From positions 62,001 through 126,000 of the forward strand of contig NZ_JTGN01000009.1 in NCBI RefSeq assembly GCF_000797495.1: 64,000 bases of DNA, read 5' to 3'. This stretch comes from Robinsoniella peoriensis. GTDB taxonomy: Bacteria > Bacillota > Clostridia > Lachnospirales > Lachnospiraceae. The notes under the pieces are model-generated. The model made no database searches. It was not told the origin of the DNA and saw only the letters and a list, made by a program, of their open reading frames with translations. The position numbers were made by a program, and so were the translations under genes. Shown piece by piece: positions 8,071 to 18,037 of the stretch (the first letter of the stretch is position 1; each line of letters opens with the position of its first letter).

Positions 8071-8931
8071 ATGATTCATTACAATATGGATGTCCTGAAG
8101 GACTCTTTTACTGCGGCTGTTGCTCCTGATTCTGTTAATGCTCCTTTTCCTTTTTCTGTACTGGCAGACGGTATTTTTTCGACCGGACAGAATTATTTTA
8201 CGGAGCGCTCCGGGCAGAATTTTCATATTCTTCTCTATACCCTTTCAGGAGAAGGACTGATTACCGTAAGAAACCAGCAGATTACACTTTCCAGGCATCA
8301 GGCGGTTCTTCTGCCATCTTATGAATACCATCGATATCAGAACGCATCCGCCAGTCCCTGGGATTTTGCCTGGGCACATCTGTCCGGTAGCGGTGCAGCT
8401 GACTTTGCAGCTTCTTTAAACATGGAAAAAGTCCATGCTATTTCCCCAAACGACACCGACCATTTTTTCGAAACTTTCCAGAATTTGTACCGGATCACAA
8501 AAGAAGGAACACTGCTTTCCTGCGCCCGGTGCAGCCATTATATTTCCGGATTGCTGACCGGAATGCTGGAGGGTCTTGTACAGGATACCGGTCTGTCCTC
8601 CCCCGGGAATTCGGATATTGCCGCTACCGTTGAATATTTACAGATGCATTACCAGGAGGCAGTCTCCATTGATGCCCTTCTGGAAAAAGTGCATTTTTCC
8701 AAATTTCACTTTATCCGTCTTTTCAAAAAGCAGGTGGGCACAACCCCCTACTCTTATCTGACGGGTTACCGCATCAGCCAGAGCAAACGCCTGCTGTGTA
8801 CCACCCACGACAGTATCAGCGATATTGCCAATCAGGTAGGATTTACCGGCGAGAGTAATTTTATCCACCAGTTTAAATCCATCGTAGGTGAGACACCTGC
8901 GGCATACCGGAAAAATAATTGGGGGTTCTAA
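8071..8931 (+). CDS. AraC-family transcriptional regulator with cupin sensor
   Basis: 286 aa. The ATG at 8071 was preferred over 8065 because GGAGG (8059-8063) is 7 nt from the former but only 1 nt from the latter. The N-terminal half (about 30-150) is an AraC-type cupin (GEGLITVRNQQITL, then AVLLPSYEYHRYQN). The last 100 residues hold two helix-turn-helices (SIDALLEKVHFSKFHFIRLF, and ISDIANQVGFTGESNFIHQF with the standard KSIVGETPAAYR end). It probably senses a sugar and activates the divergent GH106-like gene and perhaps the mgl genes. It converges on the permease gene with one nucleotide between the stops. Confidence 0.9.
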   Translation: MIHYNMDVLKDSFTAAVAPDSVNAPFPFSVLADGIFSTGQNYFTERSGQNFHILLYTLSGEGLITVRNQQITLSRHQAVLLPSYEYHRYQNASASPWDFAWAHLSGSGAADFAASLNMEKVHAISPNDTDHFFETFQNLYRITKEGTLLSCARCSHYISGLLTGMLEGLVQDTGLSSPGNSDIAATVEYLQMHYQEAVSIDALLEKVHFSKFHFIRLFKKQVGTTPYSYLTGYRISQSKRLLCTTHDSISDIANQVGFTGESNFIHQFKSIVGETPAAYRKNNWGF

Positions 8932-8932
8932 A

Positions 8933-10162
8933 CTATTTTTTCCTATATTTGGTAAGATCAATTGCAACTGCTACAGCAATGATAATACCCTTAATCACCT
9001 GCTGCCACATTGGGCTTACGGCGATAAACTGCAGTCCGTACTGGATAACGGAGAAAATCAACACACCGCTGACGATTCCACTGACTTTTCCAATACCACC
9101 GTTTAAGGAAACACCGCCCACAACGCAGGCCGCAATTGCATCCAGTTCATATCCGTTACCGTACTGGTTTGTGGCTCCCGCTGTTCTTGCTGCTTCCAGT
9201 ACTCCGGCAACACCATATAAAACAGATGCCAGAACGAAAATCCCCATAATGGTTTTGAATACATTCACACCGGAAACGATTGCTGCTTCCCGGTTTCCTC
9301 CGATTGCATACACGTTCTTGCCAAATTCTGTTTTGTTCAGGATAAACCAGATGAGAACTACGAAAAAGATGGCAATGGGAACTAAAATAGAGATTCCCGG
9401 AAATCCGCCGATTTCAAGAATTTTTTTCTGTCCCAGCACGATAAAATCACTGCGGATACCGCCGATGGGCTGGGATTTGTTTGGTGCCATGTCAAAATAA
9501 AGGGAACATGCTCCATACACAATTACCTGTACAGCTAACGTGGCAATAAATGGATGCATGTCGAATTTCGCTACTAAAAATCCATTTAAAATTCCAAACA
9601 GGGCACATGCCGCAATTGCTAAAAGAATTGGGAAAATGACTGCCATGTACGGAAGGTCCGGAAAGAATCTGTTGGCATAATCAGCCGTCTGCAGCATGGA
9701 AGTCGAAACGACTGCCGCCAGACCAACCATACGTCCCGCCGAAAGGTCTGTACCTGCTATCAGCAGTGTAAAACAGATTCCCAGTGCTACAATCATTTTT
9801 GTAGATGACTGGGTTAAAATATCCAGCAATACCTGCAGCTGCATAAAACGCGGCTGGATAAACATAATCACGACAATTAAAACCAGAAGTGCGATCATAA
9901 TCGCATTATTTGTAATAAACCTCTTTGCCGTCTTACCTGACAGCTCTACATCTGTACCGTGGAATCTCCGGGCTGCAAGCTGATTGATTCCATAACCCAG
10001 GGCTGCTAACCCTACCAGGGCTACATACAGGTAAAGATCATAAAAGACTGCCGGATCTAATGCCCAGTATAGAACAATACCCAAAGCCAGCAGCAGAACT
10101 CCTGCTGTAATAAATGAAACGGCAAATGGCTTACGCGCAACCATCTTCCCTGATTTCTGCAT
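8933..10162 (-). CDS. mglC: Sugar ABC transporter permease, MglC-like
   Basis: 409 aa from the ATG at 10162, which has GAGAGGT 9 nt upstream. A longer frame from 10204 adds 14 residues with no ribosome site. It is an integral membrane protein of the RbsC/MglC (BPD_transp_2) family: LGICFTLLIAGTDLSAGRMVG, the NPF-like coupling stretch AIGGNREAAIVSGVNV, and GVSLNGGIGKVSG near the end. It forms the membrane channel of a CUT2 importer with the two genes upstream. The family takes up galactose and methyl-galactosides, but the substrate may differ here given the GH106-like neighbour. No terminator is visible before the convergent AraC gene. Confidence 0.9.
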   Translation of the reverse strand: MQKSGKMVARKPFAVSFITAGVLLLALGIVLYWALDPAVFYDLYLYVALVGLAALGYGINQLAARRFHGTDVELSGKTAKRFITNNAIMIALLVLIVVIMFIQPRFMQLQVLLDILTQSSTKMIVALGICFTLLIAGTDLSAGRMVGLAAVVSTSMLQTADYANRFFPDLPYMAVIFPILLAIAACALFGILNGFLVAKFDMHPFIATLAVQVIVYGACSLYFDMAPNKSQPIGGIRSDFIVLGQKKILEIGGFPGISILVPIAIFFVVLIWFILNKTEFGKNVYAIGGNREAAIVSGVNVFKTIMGIFVLASVLYGVAGVLEAARTAGATNQYGNGYELDAIAACVVGGVSLNGGIGKVSGIVSGVLIFSVIQYGLQFIAVSPMWQQVIKGIIIAVAVAIDLTKYRKK

Positions 10163-10216
10163 ATGTATTACCTCTCTCTCTATCAAACTTAAAACCTTGC
10201 ACAAGGATTAAGAACT

Positions 10217-11716
10217 TTATTTCATAAATTTCGTTGCACAATTCATGACACTTACCGAGTCTGCTTCTTCTGTTTCTAAAATTCCGGTTACCCGGCCTTC
10301 GCACATTACCATAATGCGGTCTGACATTCCCAGTAGCTCCGGCATTTCCGATGAAATCATAATGATAGATTTCCCCTGACTTGCAAGCTTGTGCATAATT
10401 GTATAGATTTCATATTTTGCCCCTACATCAATACCTCTGGTAGGCTCGTCCAGAATTAAGATATCCGGTTGGGTCAGAAGCCACCTGGCAAGCAGTACTT
10501 TCTGCTGATTTCCTCCGGACAGGTTCTGGATTGCTTCTTCCAGGTTAGGAGTCTTAGTCCTTAACTCTGTATTTGATTCCTTTGCAGCTTTTACCCGTTG
10601 GCTCTCTCTCAATATTCCCATGCTGGCATATTTTTTCTGGTTGGCAATCACGGTATTATCCAAAACAGATAGAATCCCGAATATCCCGGTTGCCCTTCTT
10701 TCCTCGGTCAGCAGCGCGATCTTTTCTTTAATCGCATCCCGTGGGGATCTGATCGCCAGTTTTTTTCCATTCTTTGCAATGGTTCCTTCCGCAATCTCCC
10801 TTAATCCAAAGATCGCTTCCACCACTTCTGTTCTCTGGGCTCCTACCAGTCCGCCAATACCCAGAATCTCACCTTTTCTTAATTCAAAACTAACATTTTG
10901 AAAAGATTTGGGAAGCGGAGAACATAAATTTTCTACTTTTAGTATCACTTCATCAAGAGGCGAATACTCTTTTGGAGGAAAACGGTTGGTCATATTTCTT
11001 CCTACCATCCTGCTGATAATCAAGTCCGTTGTCAGGTCTTTCGCATCCCAGGTACCCACATACTGTCCGTCCCTCATAATGGTTACTTCATCTGATATCT
11101 TCAGAATTTCCTCCATTTTATGAGAGATATAAATGATCGCACAGCCTTTGTCCTGGAGCTGGCGTATGATCTTAAATAAATGGTGTGTCTCATTTTCCGT
11201 AAGTGACGAAGTGGGCTCATCCATGATAATAATCTTTGAATGATAACTGACAGCTTTTGCAATTTCAACAAGCTGCAGGCTGGATGCAGACAGGGAGCCT
11301 GCCAATGCCTGGGGATCTACGTCCAGATCCACTTCCTGGAAAAGCTCTTTTGTCTTACGGATCATATTTTTCTTGTCTACAACAATTCCCCTTTTGGGAA
11401 ATCTTCCAAGCCATATATTCTCCATTACAGGCCTGAAACGAATTGGATGCAGCTCCTGATGAATCATAGAGACTCCCAAATCTAAAGCCTGTTTGGAGGT
11501 CATGATTTTTTCAGGCTTCCCATCCAGGATGATTTCCCCGCCATCTTCATGATATATTCCGAACAGGCACTTCATTAACGTTGATTTCCCGGCACCATTT
11601 TCACCCATCAACGCATGTACACTCCCTTTTTTTACAGTAAGGCTGACCTGGTCAAGTGCCTTTACCCCTGGGAATACTTTCGTAATATTTTTCATTTCTA
11701 ATACGATATCTCCCAT
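10217..11716 (-). CDS. mglA: Sugar ABC transporter ATP-binding protein, MglA-like
   Basis: 499 aa with two fused ATPase domains, as usual for CUT2 importers. The first has Walker A GENGAGKST (38-46) and Walker B IIIMDEPTSSL. The second has a degenerate P-loop (GGLVGAQRTEVVEAIFG), signature LSGGNQQKVLLARWL and Walker B ILILDEPTRGIDVGAKYE. It powers sugar uptake with the adjacent permease and lipoprotein. The spacing to the permease gene is short. Confidence 0.95.
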   Translation of the reverse strand: MGDIVLEMKNITKVFPGVKALDQVSLTVKKGSVHALMGENGAGKSTLMKCLFGIYHEDGGEIILDGKPEKIMTSKQALDLGVSMIHQELHPIRFRPVMENIWLGRFPKRGIVVDKKNMIRKTKELFQEVDLDVDPQALAGSLSASSLQLVEIAKAVSYHSKIIIMDEPTSSLTENETHHLFKIIRQLQDKGCAIIYISHKMEEILKISDEVTIMRDGQYVGTWDAKDLTTDLIISRMVGRNMTNRFPPKEYSPLDEVILKVENLCSPLPKSFQNVSFELRKGEILGIGGLVGAQRTEVVEAIFGLREIAEGTIAKNGKKLAIRSPRDAIKEKIALLTEERRATGIFGILSVLDNTVIANQKKYASMGILRESQRVKAAKESNTELRTKTPNLEEAIQNLSGGNQQKVLLARWLLTQPDILILDEPTRGIDVGAKYEIYTIMHKLASQGKSIIMISSEMPELLGMSDRIMVMCEGRVTGILETEEADSVSVMNCATKFMK

Positions 11717-11738
11717 GCTGCCGCTCCTTTCTATCAGA

Positions 11739-11776
11739 AGGGCTGTTACATTAACATACTGTCAATGAACAACCCT
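11739..11776 (-). promoter_or_regulatory. Intercistronic stem-loop between binding-protein and ATPase genes
   Basis: AGGG-TGTT-CATT pairs with AATG-AACA-CCCT around an 11-nt loop, without a following T run. Such structures between a binding-protein gene and the ATPase gene commonly protect or attenuate mRNA so that more lipoprotein than ATPase is made. Confidence 0.55.
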
Positions 11777-11795
11777 AAGTCTGATATCTATCCCT

Positions 11796-12911
11796 TTATT
11801 TCATATATTCCTGATAATTGTCGGCAGTTACTTTTACATAATCAATCCAGACATATTTGCCGTCGGTAACCGGATAGCCGATATTCTGCTCATTAATTTC
11901 TTTGCCTTCTACTGCTGCTTTTGCAACATTAATGGTAGCATTTCCCTGATTGGCTGCATCGTTTAATACGGTACCTAACAGAGAACCATCTTTCATCGCT
12001 TCCAATGCAGGAGCTGTGGCATCCACACCAACTACCGGAATATATTTTGCTTTGTCTTCTTTATTGTAGCCCTCTGCCTTCAATGCCTCTACAGCCCCCA
12101 GTGCCATATCATCATTATTGGAAATAACTGCCTCAATCTTGTCCAGTCCCTGTCCGGTAATAAAAGCTTTCATTAAATCCGTTGCTTTTGCCTTGTCCCA
12201 CATAGCGGTATCTGCCGCCAGTTTTTCTGTTTTAAATCCGGCTTCTTCAATGGCTTTAATCGAATATTCTGTACGGAGTGTCGCATCCTGATGTCCAGGT
12301 TCGCCCTGAAGCATTACGTACTGGATGGTGCCGTCACCGTTTTTATCAGCATCCGGATTAGCTTTAAAGTAATCAGCAATAATTTCTCCGGATAGCTGAC
12401 CGGACTGCTCTGCTTTCGCACCTACATACCATACCTTATCGTAGCTTTTCATATCCGTTTCTTCCGGTTCACGGTTTAAAAATACAATAGGAAGACTCTT
12501 TGCTTTTGCCTTTTCTATAATAGGACCTGCGGCAGTTCGGTCTACCGGGTTAATTGCAAGTGCAGTTACGCCCTTAGTAATAAAGGTATCTACCTGTTCA
12601 TTCTGGGTAGGCTGCTTGTTCTGGGAATCCACCAGTTCAAGTTCTATTCCTTCTGCTTTTGCCTGGTCTGTCATAGCTGTTCTTACACCTGTCATAAAGG
12701 TATCATCGAATTTGTAAATTGCAGAGCCGATCATTACATTCGCGTCACTTTTCGTTTCGCCGGATGTACTGCCTGCATCTTTGGCAGCGGACTGGGCAGT
12801 TCCCGTGGCCGCGGTTCCTCCGCCTCTTGTTCCGCACCCGGACATAACACCCATTGTCATAACTGCTGCTGCTCCGCAAGTCAGAACCTTCATTACTGTC
12901 TTTCTTTTCAT
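11796..12911 (-). CDS. mglB: Galactose-type sugar-binding lipoprotein, MglB-like
   Basis: 371 aa. A lipoprotein signal ends at the lipobox VMSGC (Cys26), then a Gly/Ser/Thr linker and a periplasmic-binding fold of the Peripla_BP_4 type (MIGSAIYKFDDTFMTGVR, VDTFITKGVTALAINPVD, ISNNDDMALGAVEAL). The last motif is characteristic of glucose/galactose-binding proteins. It captures the sugar outside the cell for the MglAC-type importer. GGAGG precedes the ATG. Ligand specificity cannot be assigned safely. Confidence 0.93.
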   Translation of the reverse strand: MKRKTVMKVLTCGAAAVMTMGVMSGCGTRGGGTAATGTAQSAAKDAGSTSGETKSDANVMIGSAIYKFDDTFMTGVRTAMTDQAKAEGIELELVDSQNKQPTQNEQVDTFITKGVTALAINPVDRTAAGPIIEKAKAKSLPIVFLNREPEETDMKSYDKVWYVGAKAEQSGQLSGEIIADYFKANPDADKNGDGTIQYVMLQGEPGHQDATLRTEYSIKAIEEAGFKTEKLAADTAMWDKAKATDLMKAFITGQGLDKIEAVISNNDDMALGAVEALKAEGYNKEDKAKYIPVVGVDATAPALEAMKDGSLLGTVLNDAANQGNATINVAKAAVEGKEINEQNIGYPVTDGKYVWIDYVKVTADNYQEYMK

Positions 12912-13001
12912 CTTAAAATCCTCCTTTTTTATATCTCAAATAAGATATGGAAAAATACGATTATGTAAGGCTTATAATTTGCCTTTTCGTTTTTCTTCGT
13001 C

Positions 13002-13010
13002 ATTATAGCA
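13002..13010 (-). promoter_or_regulatory. Extended -10 element upstream of mglB
   Basis: TGCTATAAT on the minus strand about 90 nt before the mglB start is a good extended -10. No matching -35 is evident, which fits an activator-dependent promoter. An AAGGC-N9-GCCTT inverted repeat at 12967-12985 falls in the leader. Confidence 0.5.
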
Positions 13011-13116
13011 TTTAAGTATAAAAAGGCTTTAGTATTTAATTTATTAGATTTTATACTATTTTGGGCTTCTTTTTCCTCCAATTAGGAGATTATTAAGAGA
13101 TCGGTACTTTTTAGGC

Positions 13117-13157
13117 AAAAAAATTCAGATACCGATGATTTGGTATCTGAATTTTTT
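13117..13157 (-). terminator. Strong terminator after the heparinase-like gene
   Basis: TTCAGATACC pairs perfectly with GGTATCTGAA, flanked by A runs on one side and T runs on the other, so it can act on either strand. It lies 20 nt past the stop of the heparinase-like gene. Confidence 0.88.
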
Positions 13158-13177
13158 CTATAGCTGTGGAACCTGTT

Positions 13178-14959
13178 CTATTTACAATAAATCCGAAATT
13201 TAGATTTTCCATATCCATCATTTACATCCACCTGCCACTGTATCAGAAATACATGTTCTGTTTTACCTGCATGATTCTTATGTTCCATAACCTGATAAGA
13301 TATTTTTACATCCGGATCATCTATCTCTACTGTACAATCCTCATTCCCTCCGCAGATCTGCACTTTATTGCCCCTGATTCTTGGCACATACCTGGTAACC
13401 AGATTTTCCTTAACATCCACCAGTCCGTTCCCGCCTGTAAAGGTATCTGTAATCTGCATCATACCGGTTTCCCTATTGAATCTGATTCTCCTGACAGCTT
13501 CATCCAGTTCGTCCAGATCATATGCATTTCCAAAACTGATTTCTACATTGCCATTCTTATCTGCTTCAAACCGGTCACAGGCAAAACGCTCACCTTCCAT
13601 TTGTAAACTGCCATTAATTACAGGTACATTATGGCCAAGGGAACTATTGCACAATATTTGGTAACGCTTGCCGCTGAAATAATCTTTCGTATACTCCCCG
13701 GCCCCCAGATCAGCCAGAAGCATGGTATTTTTACTTAGGTACAAGAAACTGCCCACATCATTATGGTTATGATGTTCCGCATTATTGCCGCCTTTAGCCG
13801 CCATGCCGCACATATTACCACTCTGTGCAATATACCACTGGGCCTGTTCAAAAATGACAGGCTCTTTTACCAGCCCACTGTGTACTTTTCCATGAACAGA
13901 GTTATTTGTGTCAGGGCAAGGCTGTATGCGTTGGTATTGATTTTCTGAAATTTTCTCCAGATAAGCTTCTACCCATATATAATCCCGGTAAAGTGTCATA
14001 AAACGATAACAGCTGTCTGAATCAAATGCTGCCGCACACTTTCGGTTTGGAAACCGGACATTCGGAAACCTGCCCGCCAGATAACAGGTCAGGCCCATAT
14101 GAAAACAATCGTTCATATATCCATCCGAAAAGCTTACGGTCAATCCTGAATCAAAATAACATTTCTGCTGAAACTCTGCTATGGAGGCTATTATCTCATC
14201 TGCCATCAAGTCTGCTGCCCCATGGCTGTATTCCAGATACTGTTGGGAAAAACCTGCATAATATGACATTCCATATGAAAAATACGCCAGTCCTTCCATG
14301 CAGGCACCATCATCCGTAAATCCTTTCAGATAATGTGTCAGGGAGTATCGGATCCGTTCCAGACATTTCTCCGGTACATCTTTTAATAAATAAATACTTG
14401 CACTTCCTATTGCCCCCGCACATACGGCACACCAGTTATTGGTATTGTATTCCCAGGGCTCGCAGGGTGCCTCTGACTGATAAAATGGAGTCAGAACACG
14501 GCTTATCACTTCTTTTTTCACACGCTCTCTCAGATCTTTTTTCAAATCCTGTTGAAATATAGTGATCAGCTCTGCCAATGTCTGCCCAGTCTCACAGGCA
14601 AATAAGTCCACTGTATTTCTCCAATCCGGATTGTTTTTACGATCTGTATGAGCAGGAAGCGCCCAGCTGTTCTCCATACAGACTGCTTCAATGACTTCTT
14701 CCAGTTTATTTAGATCTTCTTCTTTTCGCCCAATCCAATAAGCCATTGCATATACCGCCAGATATTTTCTTCTGATAAAATAATCTTCTTCATAGATCAT
14801 ACGGTTTCCTGTCTTTTCGAACAGCGAAAATTTCTCTTCCGTTAATTCCGGCATGGGCTGGTTTCTCAGCTCCAAAGCATAATTTTCCACACAGCTTCTG
14901 TATTCTGCCAGATATTTTTCCAGGTACTCTTTCATACGATTAACTGACCGCCTATCCAT
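13178..14959 (-). CDS. Heparinase II/III-family protein, cytoplasmic
   Basis: 593 aa with no signal peptide. The N-terminal 350 residues look like the alpha/alpha-toroid of heparinase II/III lyases (YNTNNWCAVCAGAIG at about 171-185, then CMEGLAYFSYGMSYY). The C-terminal half is the beta-sandwich, with the family signature NNAEHHNHND (392-401) followed by VGSFLYL. The family eliminates uronic-acid-containing polysaccharides such as glycosaminoglycans or alginate and leaves unsaturated ends. A GH88 enzyme that removes such ends is in the same operon, which supports this role. It starts 7 nt after the previous stop. Exact substrate is unknown. Confidence 0.82.
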   Translation of the reverse strand: MDRRSVNRMKEYLEKYLAEYRSCVENYALELRNQPMPELTEEKFSLFEKTGNRMIYEEDYFIRRKYLAVYAMAYWIGRKEEDLNKLEEVIEAVCMENSWALPAHTDRKNNPDWRNTVDLFACETGQTLAELITIFQQDLKKDLRERVKKEVISRVLTPFYQSEAPCEPWEYNTNNWCAVCAGAIGSASIYLLKDVPEKCLERIRYSLTHYLKGFTDDGACMEGLAYFSYGMSYYAGFSQQYLEYSHGAADLMADEIIASIAEFQQKCYFDSGLTVSFSDGYMNDCFHMGLTCYLAGRFPNVRFPNRKCAAAFDSDSCYRFMTLYRDYIWVEAYLEKISENQYQRIQPCPDTNNSVHGKVHSGLVKEPVIFEQAQWYIAQSGNMCGMAAKGGNNAEHHNHNDVGSFLYLSKNTMLLADLGAGEYTKDYFSGKRYQILCNSSLGHNVPVINGSLQMEGERFACDRFEADKNGNVEISFGNAYDLDELDEAVRRIRFNRETGMMQITDTFTGGNGLVDVKENLVTRYVPRIRGNKVQICGGNEDCTVEIDDPDVKISYQVMEHKNHAGKTEHVFLIQWQVDVNDGYGKSKFRIYCK

Positions 14960-14966
14960 TTTATTC

Positions 14967-16274
14967 TCACATTTCTATATTACCAAAGTATTGATCCTGA
15001 ATGATTTTATTCTCTAATTTATTTTCAATCAGTTCATTTTCTTTAAAAACATTGAAAATACAGTTATTGATGCTGACTTTCGTAGTTCCATAGTCTTCTA
15101 ACGCATGATTTCCATGAAAACAAATGGTGCTGTCACCAATTACGGAATTTGTTATATGCACGATATCTACCGGAGTGCCGATCTCCATAAGGTGTATTTT
15201 CTTTTTATGAAGAACCCGGATACCATCAAATAATACTTTTTCCTGGTAAGGCACCTCAGCCCCGGGATAATAAGACCTGCTGTATCTGTCATTATCAAAA
15301 TGTATGGAAAAACCGGTTCTGGGTTTCTGCAGGAAAATATTACGAAACATTACATTTCTTACGCCTGCAGTATAGGTTATCTCATTCTGTACAACAACCC
15401 AGTGAATTCCTTCTTCGATTTCCATACCCTGTTCGTGAGAAGGGCAGATGGTGGATATATATTCTGTCCCGTCTGCATCTTCTTTGACACGATATAGCTT
15501 TCCATTGGCAGCCACCGTATCTGATTTCTGCAATTTTATCCCCGGAAACCAATCTGTCCAGCCCCCGGCCAGCATACGGCAGAAATATCCGTCCGTAGTC
15601 TCTCCATCATGAGTCAGATCCTGGCAATTATCGATCAGACCATCCTCAATCCATCCCAGTTCCGGATTTCCCACATCGTAATCATGTCCGTTCAAAGCAA
15701 TGGCGTCGTCATAGGTGTCGAAGATTCCATCCCGAATTGTAAAGCGCCTTCCCCTGCCTAAATGCACACCGTCTTTATCCCCTTTTATAATTATATTCTG
15801 TATTGTAATATCTTCAAAAGTGCAGACCTGTATGCCATACTGCAGTTTCCCCAGATCCATGCACCGAAACCCCGTAATCAGCAGATCCCGGATGTAGAAA
15901 AAAGCTAATTGGCCGTGAAGCCCCTCAACCTCAAACTTTCTGATGTCATTTCCATTAACAGCCAGATGCAGGTTATGGATCTGAATTCCGGTATCATAGA
16001 TTCTTGTCAGTGCGCCCTGATTTAAAAATACATGAGCGTATTTTCCAAGGTCTTCTGTTTTTTGTATGATAACACCATTTCCAAAAATCAATGTGGTGCA
16101 GCTGCTCAGATAGACTGTCCCTGCCAGCCGGTAGGTGCCCTGCCTGGTTATAAGAATTGTCCCGCCATCTTCTACAGCAGACTGCAGGGCTTTTTGATTT
16201 TCAACGCCGTCAGCATCCGGGGAGAATCCATAGTCAAATGCATTTTTAAATCCTTCTTTTAATAATGTTGTCAT
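14967..16274 (-). CDS. Right-handed beta-helix protein (GH28/pectate-lyase-like), cytoplasmic
   Basis: 435 aa from the ATG at 16274, preceded by AAGGAAG. A frame start at 16313 would overlap the upstream gene and lacks a ribosome site. DADGVENQKALQSAVEDGG at the N-terminus is the classic opening of Pectate_lyase_3/GH28-type beta-helices. It is followed by rungs such as FEDITIQNIIIKGDKDGVHLG and GIFDTYDDAIALNGHD, where DGVH and DD supply Asp residues in catalytic-like positions. It is probably a hydrolase or lyase on uronic-acid-containing oligosaccharides. No signal peptide. Family placement beyond the fold is uncertain. Confidence 0.75.
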   Translation of the reverse strand: MTTLLKEGFKNAFDYGFSPDADGVENQKALQSAVEDGGTILITRQGTYRLAGTVYLSSCTTLIFGNGVIIQKTEDLGKYAHVFLNQGALTRIYDTGIQIHNLHLAVNGNDIRKFEVEGLHGQLAFFYIRDLLITGFRCMDLGKLQYGIQVCTFEDITIQNIIIKGDKDGVHLGRGRRFTIRDGIFDTYDDAIALNGHDYDVGNPELGWIEDGLIDNCQDLTHDGETTDGYFCRMLAGGWTDWFPGIKLQKSDTVAANGKLYRVKEDADGTEYISTICPSHEQGMEIEEGIHWVVVQNEITYTAGVRNVMFRNIFLQKPRTGFSIHFDNDRYSRSYYPGAEVPYQEKVLFDGIRVLHKKKIHLMEIGTPVDIVHITNSVIGDSTICFHGNHALEDYGTTKVSINNCIFNVFKENELIENKLENKIIQDQYFGNIEM

Positions 16275-16299
16275 TGAATCGTTCTTCCTTTCTTTTGTC

Positions 16300-18024
16300 T
16301 CATTGGCTTTCATGCTGCATTACGGATCCTTCTACATATACTTCTACGATTGTGATCCCTTTTTTTATTTCATATTGGAGATAGGGAAGCAGGGTTCTTG
16401 GATGGAGCAGGTTTACATTTGCTTCGCACAAAATCACTTTGCCCATTCCCTGTCCTTGTTTTAATTCTATGCGGCTTCTTCCCCGGTTGCTGCGGGTCTC
16501 TGCATATCCCTCACGTTCTGTGCAAATGACCTCATTTATTTCATCCACCGGCAGTGGAAATCCACCCTCTGCAGCCATACAGTCCTCTTCTGCCCTGATG
16601 ATATGGCGCCTGAAATGGCCTGCTCCATTTGGAACCAATACCGTCTCTACCTCTACCCCGCTCATCGGGCTCCACCATGAGAGAATCCTGTCTTCACTGA
16701 TCTTAACCCTTTCACACCTGCGCCTTACATGATAATATCCGTCTCTGTAAAAGGCGAGCATATTATCAGGTGCTGTCTGAGCCAGGGAACAGTATGAGCG
16801 CGGTGTCTGAAATCCAAAATAACTGGAATAGGCAAATTTACTATATTTTTCAGCACAATGAACCGGTTCCCACTCTGCATACTGTCCGGAGGTAAGCGCT
16901 GTAACATATCCATCCTTACCTCTTTGCATCATCATCATAGGCTGCTTTAAAACACGAAGTTCCTTTAACTTTGGCAAAGGTTCTTCTTCTGCCTCCCAAA
17001 ATGGATGATTGGATGGCAGTGCCAGAATTAAAAAGCTCTTAAATGCCCAGTAGGGTGAATTAGGTGAATTATAACCTTCCCCCACTGTCAGATTCGGGTA
17101 ACAGTAACCCAGCGTCAGCTTATCCTCACAGTCCAGAATCGGCTTTTCAAACCAATATCGAAAGTGCCTGTTTATGATTCCTTTCATTACACCCCAGGAG
17201 AATACTTCTTCGTCTGCAAAAGCCATTGCACACCAGAATCCCGCCTGAGCAAACCGGTATGTAAGAGAACGTCCATAGGGAAGGGCTTCCCCCCGCTCAC
17301 CAAACCAGTAAATATAATCTTCTGCAAATAACCTTGCCCGCTCTCTGTATTTGGCAGATCTTACAGGATCCTCATTTTTTTGTACCTGTGCATAGATTAG
17401 AGAATAGAAATGCATGGCAAATCCAATATAATAATCTACCTGCTTTGTGGCTCCGTCTGAATACCAGCCATCCCCCAGATAGAAGTCATCTATCCTGTTC
17501 AAATCCTGTTCCAACTGTATCTGACTATATTCTGCATTTACATTCTTCAAGCCGCAATTAACCAGTACCCGGAAAAAAAGCCAGTTATTATCCGATATTC
17601 TGTGCTGGTTTATCTGCATCAGCCACTCATGAAAGTTTTTCTTATCTTCCAAAGCAAGCGGCTCCCAGACTTTCCCGGGAGCCAGCAGCAAAGCCAGACC
17701 AAAAACTGCCATTTCCACGTAAGCCTGTTCGCCATCTCCGTAGCTTCCCCAGTATTCCTCAGATTTTTTATCGCTTCCATGCATAATTCCCCGGCAGAGG
17801 AACTCATCCAGGCTGCTTTCACCGCCTCCTGCCCACAGCGGTACCAAACCCCAAAGTATTCTTGAGAAGCCTTCTAACCCAATTGTGCTGCTGCCATAGT
17901 GCGTTGCCGTATATCCGATATTAAGCCTTGCTTTTCCCGGGGAGTAATATTTCTTTAAAGCATCTGCCATCGTTAATAATGCCTTACTGTAATCTTCCCT
18001 GGTTTTAAAATTGTTACGATCCAT
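16300..18024 (-). CDS. DUF2264-family protein
   Basis: 574 aa from the ATG at 18024, which has GAGAGGAG upstream; the frame begins 10 residues earlier without a ribosome site. The DUF2264 signature is clear: YYSPGKARLNIGYTATHYGS, then LEGFSRILWGLVPLWAGGG, and SDGATKQVDYYIGFAMHFYS further on. Members are alpha/alpha-barrel proteins found in bacterial and fungal polysaccharide loci. The biochemical role is not established; a hydrolase or lyase is likely. It lies 13 nt after the GH88 gene and just before the beta-helix gene, so it is part of the same pathway. Confidence 0.85.
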   Translation of the reverse strand: MDRNNFKTREDYSKALLTMADALKKYYSPGKARLNIGYTATHYGSSTIGLEGFSRILWGLVPLWAGGGESSLDEFLCRGIMHGSDKKSEEYWGSYGDGEQAYVEMAVFGLALLLAPGKVWEPLALEDKKNFHEWLMQINQHRISDNNWLFFRVLVNCGLKNVNAEYSQIQLEQDLNRIDDFYLGDGWYSDGATKQVDYYIGFAMHFYSLIYAQVQKNEDPVRSAKYRERARLFAEDYIYWFGERGEALPYGRSLTYRFAQAGFWCAMAFADEEVFSWGVMKGIINRHFRYWFEKPILDCEDKLTLGYCYPNLTVGEGYNSPNSPYWAFKSFLILALPSNHPFWEAEEEPLPKLKELRVLKQPMMMMQRGKDGYVTALTSGQYAEWEPVHCAEKYSKFAYSSYFGFQTPRSYCSLAQTAPDNMLAFYRDGYYHVRRRCERVKISEDRILSWWSPMSGVEVETVLVPNGAGHFRRHIIRAEEDCMAAEGGFPLPVDEINEVICTEREGYAETRSNRGRSRIELKQGQGMGKVILCEANVNLLHPRTLLPYLQYEIKKGITIVEVYVEGSVMQHESQ

Positions 18025-18037
18025 TTCTGCTCCTCTC

